DNA from: Halichondria panicea
Lineage: Eukaryota; Porifera; Demospongiae; Suberitida; Halichondriidae
DNA length: 64,000 bases
Direction of reading: 5' to 3'
Assembly: GCF_963675165.1 (NCBI RefSeq)
Contig: NC_087378.1
Location: 3,231,310-3,295,309, forward strand
Part shown: positions 61,579 through 64,000 of the stretch, piece after piece
Layout of the letters: each line of letters begins with the position of its first letter
Position numbering within the stretch: position 1 is the first letter of the stretch
Notes under the pieces: generated by a model
Told to the model about the DNA's origin: nothing
The model's input: the letters and a program-made list of their open reading frames with translations, nothing else
Databases searched by the model: none
Position numbers and translations under genes: made by a program

Positions 61579-61942
61579 CAGAAAAGCATTTCAAGACTAT
61601 TCTACCTCATGTGGCAAATTGCCCAACCTTTATTGTTTGGTTTGATTGGTGCTGAACTTGATATCACCTTCATATCACCATCATTAGTAGGTAAACCGAT
61701 TCGTATTGTTGGGAATAAATTTCGATGTTTAATTATAATTATAGGTCAGGCTTTTGTACTGCTGATATGCGGACTGGTGTTACGTACACTATCTTCTGTA
61801 ATTGTGTTAACTCGAAGTGGTTTTTCGTGGAAAGAGAAAATATTTGTTGCTATTGCTTGGTTACCAAAGGCCACTGTTCAGGTTTGATATAATTATTGAT
61901 TGGGTGATAGTGAGTGATTGATTGATTGATTGATTGATTGAT

Positions 61943-62022
<80 letters not shown>

Positions 62023-62043
62023 GTTGAGATTGAATTATTTTGT

Positions 62044-62082
<39 letters not shown>

Positions 62083-62372
62083 GTGTGATATTATCTTTCT
62101 GTTCATAGGCTGCAGTGGGCTCAATAGCTCTAGATGCTGCATTGATAAAAAACGAAAATGTTGAAGATATCAGTCGTGCAAGAATAGTGAGTAAATGCCC
62201 ATTCATTGTTAAAGGTGACTCTGTATTGTCGCAGGTGCTAACAATTGCTGTACTTGCTATTTTCTTGACTGCTCCACTTGGTGGCATAGCCATCAGTTTA
62301 CTAGGACCAGTATTACTGTGTAAAGGGAAGACAGAAGAAGCAGTTGCTCAAGGTTGTTGTGTGGATGTATGA
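51117..62372 (+). CDS. NHA/SLC9B-type cation:proton antiporter (CPA2)
   Basis: Nine exons: 51117-51991, 52041-52123, 56288-56380, 56512-56624, 61186-61359, 61582-61690, 61745-61881, 62109-62186, 62235-62372. They total 1,800 nt, or 599 residues plus TGA. The family swaps Na+ or Li+ for H+ across plasma or organelle membranes. Markers are LPPLVGMIIAGFMLRNLP, NIALVIVLVRGGLAL, LPWQWGFLLG, ISPAIVVPTTL, AQPLLFGLIGAE, WLPKATVQAAVGSIALD and LGPVLL. Compared with vertebrate NHA2 it has about 120 extra residues, with several N-glycosylation sequons, between TM1 (VLAVVVWCFVLWSLLG) and the next helix near residue 174. The ion-site pair is Asp332-Val333 instead of Asp-Asp. The ATG at 51117 follows an acceptor-like TTATAG, so the 5' UTR may be spliced, or coding may begin further upstream. 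Confidence 0.93.
54501..55041. mobile_element. MULE-like MITE with central hairpin, copy 1
   Basis: Ends TAGCCTCGAATCCAGGCC and GGCCTGGTCTCGAGGCTA. The centre (about 54643-54820) folds on itself: GGTGTTGTCGAGAAGGCTTG, ACACTAGTCTGAAACCAG and their complements. The flanking 9-mers differ, so this copy has lost its duplication or is rearranged. It is an inverted copy of 59021-59524. Confidence 0.8.
55387..56181. mobile_element. CCGTATAGCG MITE interrupted by another MITE
   Basis: The outer parts match 5754-5990 (AAAATTTTCGAGGCACTTAT at the left, TTAAGCCCCTAGAAAATTTC at the right). The middle is replaced by the TA-flanked element 55496-56098. Confidence 0.8.
55496..56098. mobile_element. AGGTTACGG foldback, nested
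   Basis: Ends AGGTTACGGTCAACCGTTTG and AAACTGTTTACCACAACCT next to TA, with ATTCATGA motifs inside each end. The centre holds a second palindrome (GCAGGGCGGGTCGAAG and CTTCGACCCGCCCT). A related copy is at 32820-33262. Confidence 0.75.
56288..56624 (+). CDS. Antiporter exons 3-4: ion-site helix
   Basis: Exons 56288-56380 and 56512-56624. Exon 3 reads VIGAASFDVVISISFFGVFL: the aspartate at 56323-56325 is present and the next codon (56326-56328) is GTT, valine. Exon 4 encodes PIQVVIGLLYGILFGIVLWI, two helices with a Gly-rich packing face. Confidence 0.93.
57160..57745 (-). repeat. CA-repeat-family element, near-full inverted copy
   Basis: It begins ATAATTATGCCTCGGTGCGC, has a TGCG/TG tract at 57187-57236, then the family body (CAAGTAAGAGTTTCTATAGG, TATTGGTAGCTGCAAGAG) and ends ATCAGCACCTGCGGTGCTTT. 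The tract is TGCG-rich here, CA-rich elsewhere. Confidence 0.75.
58317..58521. mobile_element. CCGTATAGCG foldback MITE, nested
   Basis: CCGTATAGCGGGTAATTTTC and CACGAAAATTACACGCTATAC; internal CCACGAATATATTGCCCC mirrored. Inserted between tandem units of the left arm. Confidence 0.8.
59021..59524. mobile_element. MULE-like MITE with perfect 9-bp TSD, copy 2
   Basis: TAGCCTCGAGACCAGGCCGA to TGGATTCGAGGCTA. GGGCAGGGC is duplicated at 59012-59020 and 59525-59533. The central hairpin is as in 54501-55041, in the opposite orientation. Confidence 0.9.
59872..60115 (+). repeat. CA-repeat-family 3' part
   Basis: GCTCTTCTGAAAAGGCTGCA to a pure (CA)n of about 54 bp at 60032-60085, then TACCGTATACCTCGCTTACG. 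Abuts the preceding element exactly. Confidence 0.7.
60280..61150. repeat. GAGGAGGAATGCC-ended repeat, interrupted copy
   Basis: Matches 38280-38640 on both sides of a 0.5-kb insertion. It ends near 61125-61145 with CATTCCTCCTCTGAC and its inverted echo GTCAGAGGAGGAATA. Confidence 0.6.
60486..60997. mobile_element. CGGAAGC TIR element, nested
   Basis: CGGAAGCCGAGAAGGGTCAT and AACCGATCGGCCGACTAAAA at the left, mirrored at 60918-60997. The right arm has the block GCTCACGATTACCCTTCTCA twice. The empty site is at 38488 (GATAGATCAAGGTATAG). The exact target duplication is unresolved. Confidence 0.7.
61186..62372 (+). CDS. Antiporter exons 5-9
   Basis: Exon 5 gives FVILFGLSLFAVFGSRRA and LAVVILSFTAGLKWESNEK. 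Exon 6 gives QIAQPLLFGLIGAELDITF. Exons 7 and 8 carry LRTLSSV, KEKIFVAIAWLPKATVQ and AAVGSIALDAA. Exon 9 gives VLTIAVLAIFLTAPLGGIAI then SLLGPVLL and an acidic, Cys-containing end. The introns 61691-61744 (54 nt) and 62187-62234 (48 nt) are in frame and stop-free, so they look like coding sequence. Family alignment by eye needs them removed. Confidence 0.92.
61415..61574. repeat. (CA)n microsatellite with CACG interruptions
   Basis: About 160 bp of CA with two GCACGCACGC blocks, filling the intron before exon 6; the acceptor (TGTACAG) follows directly. Confidence 0.95.
61911..62086. repeat. (TTGA)n and (TCTG)n microsatellites
   Basis: About 110 bp of TTGA units (one TCGA variant), then about 36 bp of TCTG units, both in the intron before exon 8. 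Confidence 0.95.
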
Positions 62373-62794
62373 TTTGGATGTATACGTGTATATCGATATA
62401 ATTATTTCGAGGGTATAAACTTTTGCGAAATGACCGTTAGAAATGTTTTCGCTCGCTGATTTAATTTTCGCGGAACGACGGTTAGAAATGTTTTTGCAGA
62501 ATAGCAGCCTATAGTGATATTAAATGTGTGGGTCGACCCAGATTAGGTGTCGATCGTGTAAATGGGTCTATAGACTGCCAATAGTGTGGTTGGTGGCGGG
62601 CACTTTAGGAGTGACACGAGGACATGCATGCAACAGCAAAAGAGCAGAATTGAAATGTGGGCGGATAAATGTGCATTTCTAAATAATATTATGTTTGCTA
62701 ATACATAGTGTTATGTCTACGGGTAACTTTACTCCTCCCTCCCTCCCTCCCTCCCTCCCTCCCTCCCTCCCTCCCTCCGTCCGTCCGTCCGTCC

Positions 62795-62867
<73 letters not shown>

Positions 62868-63214
62868 GAGATGGATAATATCGAAGAAACGAACAAAGAA
62901 GTACAAAGTTGTGTGATGTACAAAGAAACATGTGTTTAAGATGTTGGACGTGTGTATCATTGAAAGCTTAGAATGACCAGCTTGTGTGTGCGTGCGTGCG
63001 TGCAGATAATTATTATTGAATGGAATGTGTGATAATACAAGATAAGAATTATAAAAAGGGTATGCATTGTTGATACACAAGCTAAGTCCAATCAATAGTG
63101 TGCCACAACTGAACTATAGGAGTCTTCATTTGGCATAGAAAAAACTGAATTTTGTTTTTGTTGCAGCAATTACAGAAATGGCTCTAGTAGCACTATTGAC
63201 TTTGTACTCTTTTT

Positions 63215-63264
<50 letters not shown>

Positions 63265-63560
63265 CTTATCCCTATGCTGTTTAATACAGCCACCTATCTA
63301 CACTACTTTAAAGTTAAAGATGCTAAGTTATAGTTTCTCCAGACACAACTTGTCTCTTGTGTGTCCTACTGTGTATTGAGGCAGTAAAATCAATGCAACA
63401 CTACAGATGATGGAGGCAGCTAGCTGTAATGGTGAGAACTAGGCTCAGAAAGCTTCCTAGTGACTATGGTTCAATTTAATAGTGACAGGCTGTGGACTGA
63501 GAGAAAGACAAGATTTTTTAAGTAGTGCCAGAAGAGGCAAGACTAATAATTATATCCCCG
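62373..63560. repeat. 3' flank of the antiporter with microsatellites
   Basis: Contains (CCCT)n at about 62732-62778, (CCGT)n at 62777-62797, (CT)n of about 70 bp to 62866, a T-run of 27 at 63210-63236 and (GT)n to 63264. 62402-62500 has GGTATAAACTTTTGCG and a CGGTTAGAAATGTTTT echo. No further gene is supported. The open frames here are translations of simple repeats. Confidence 0.7.
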
Positions 63561-63589
63561 GTTGTTATGATAATGATTATGACAGTGAC

Positions 63590-64000
63590 TCAAACTGAGT
63601 TACAGCTGGGAAATGTGAGAGATTATGAAATATGAGATAGTGACGCTGGGAAATGTGCAGAGAGATTTATGTTAGTCAATAGATAGCTGTTGGGAAATGT
63701 GAGAATTGTAGTGACTGAATAGTGAAAGGAGTACATGTACAACTGGGAAATGTGCCGAGATTTATAAATTGAACTATAATAGTGACTGACTTATCACTGG
63801 GAAATGTGTGGAGAGATTATAGGTGATTATGAATAGTGACAGAGTGCTGGAAATGATTTTGAAAATTAACAGTGACGCTGGGAATGATTATGAATAGTGA
63901 CTGAGTGCTGATGAATAGTGAAGAGTGCTGGAAATGATTATGAACAGTGAATAGTGACGGAGTTACAGCTGGGAATGAGTGACAGAGTACATACAGCTGA
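63590..64000. repeat. Degenerate minisatellite (GCTGGGAAATGTG)
   Basis: Units of roughly 35-60 bp containing GCTGGGAAATGTG, GAGATTATGA and AATAGTGAC recur about eight to ten times with drift and run off the window edge. Confidence 0.75.

Noticed and set aside
61352-61655. Long open frames in several registers over the CA tract (His-Thr or Cys-Val repeats)
   Set aside because: They are translations of a microsatellite inside an antiporter intron, open on both strands because CA repeats lack stops.
62679-63095. Arg-Glu and Pro-Ser repeat proteins
   Set aside because: These are read from CT, CCCT and CCGT microsatellites; no splice sites or conserved motif.
63150-63215. Acceptor-like TTTGTTGCAG followed by an open stretch after the antiporter
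   Set aside because: The antiporter ends in a family-typical C-terminus and TGA at 62372; the open stretch runs into a T-run and has no homology that I recognise.
1-64000. tRNA, rRNA or other structured RNA genes
   Set aside because: I looked for box A/box B-like pairs and rRNA-like words by eye and found none I could support; a covariance search was not possible.

Overview
This is an AT-rich metazoan window that looks like a demosponge. The evidence is GT-AG spliced genes with many introns of about 45-70 nt, two animal membrane-transporter genes, very frequent ATAATTAT and TGCATGCA words, and saturation by small inverted-repeat transposons. The species call is inference. The protein families and splice frames are read directly from the sequence. 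Nothing here is bacterial: there are no operons and no CRISPR.

Two host genes, both on the + strand, carry the window. (1) The 3' half of an ABCA1-type lipid transporter runs from 7871 to its stop at 43902. I can place 29 exons: the end of nucleotide-binding domain 1 (NBD1), TM7, a Cys-rich extracellular domain 2 (ECD2), TM8-12, all of NBD2, and the ABCA C-terminal tail. The 5' half lies upstream of the window or beyond its first 7.8 kb. The exon frames close over the whole stretch only if one extra base near 31180 is discounted. (2) A complete CPA2-type Na+/H+ antiporter of the NHA/SLC9B family runs from 51117 to 62372 in nine exons, about 599 residues. It keeps most hallmark residues, but the paired aspartates of the ion site read Asp-Val.

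The large introns (0.9-5.4 kb) and the intergenic DNA are built almost wholly from mobile elements, often nested. Decayed coding elements are: a pogo/Tigger-type element (22069-25143) with a dead transposase and two deletion derivatives (13896-14370, 40310-41197); a Crypton-like tyrosine-recombinase gene with frameshifts (26660-28140), nested inside a CCTTAAGG-ended element; and two relics joining a RecQ-helicase start to a Ulp1/C48 peptidase end, one of them with a PHD finger (2790-3549, 11355-11820). The second relic lies inside an element (about 11015-13340) whose roughly 240-300 bp terminal repeats are strings of palindromes. The same palindrome string follows the first relic. This is my best candidate for an undescribed system. 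Non-coding families include MULE-like MITEs with perfect 9-bp target duplications, hAT-like CAGGGGCGTAGCC elements, Tigger-like CAGTAGACTCTCG elements, TA-flanked CCGTATAGCG foldbacks, and a CATAGAT-ended family with a 7-bp duplication.

Layout: 1-7870 repeats only; 7871-20716 ABCA NBD1 end to TM12; 20717-30580 two large introns holding pogo, Crypton and one small exon; 30581-43902 ABCA NBD2 and tail; 43903-51116 intergenic transposons; 51117-62372 antiporter; 62373-64000 microsatellites and a minisatellite.
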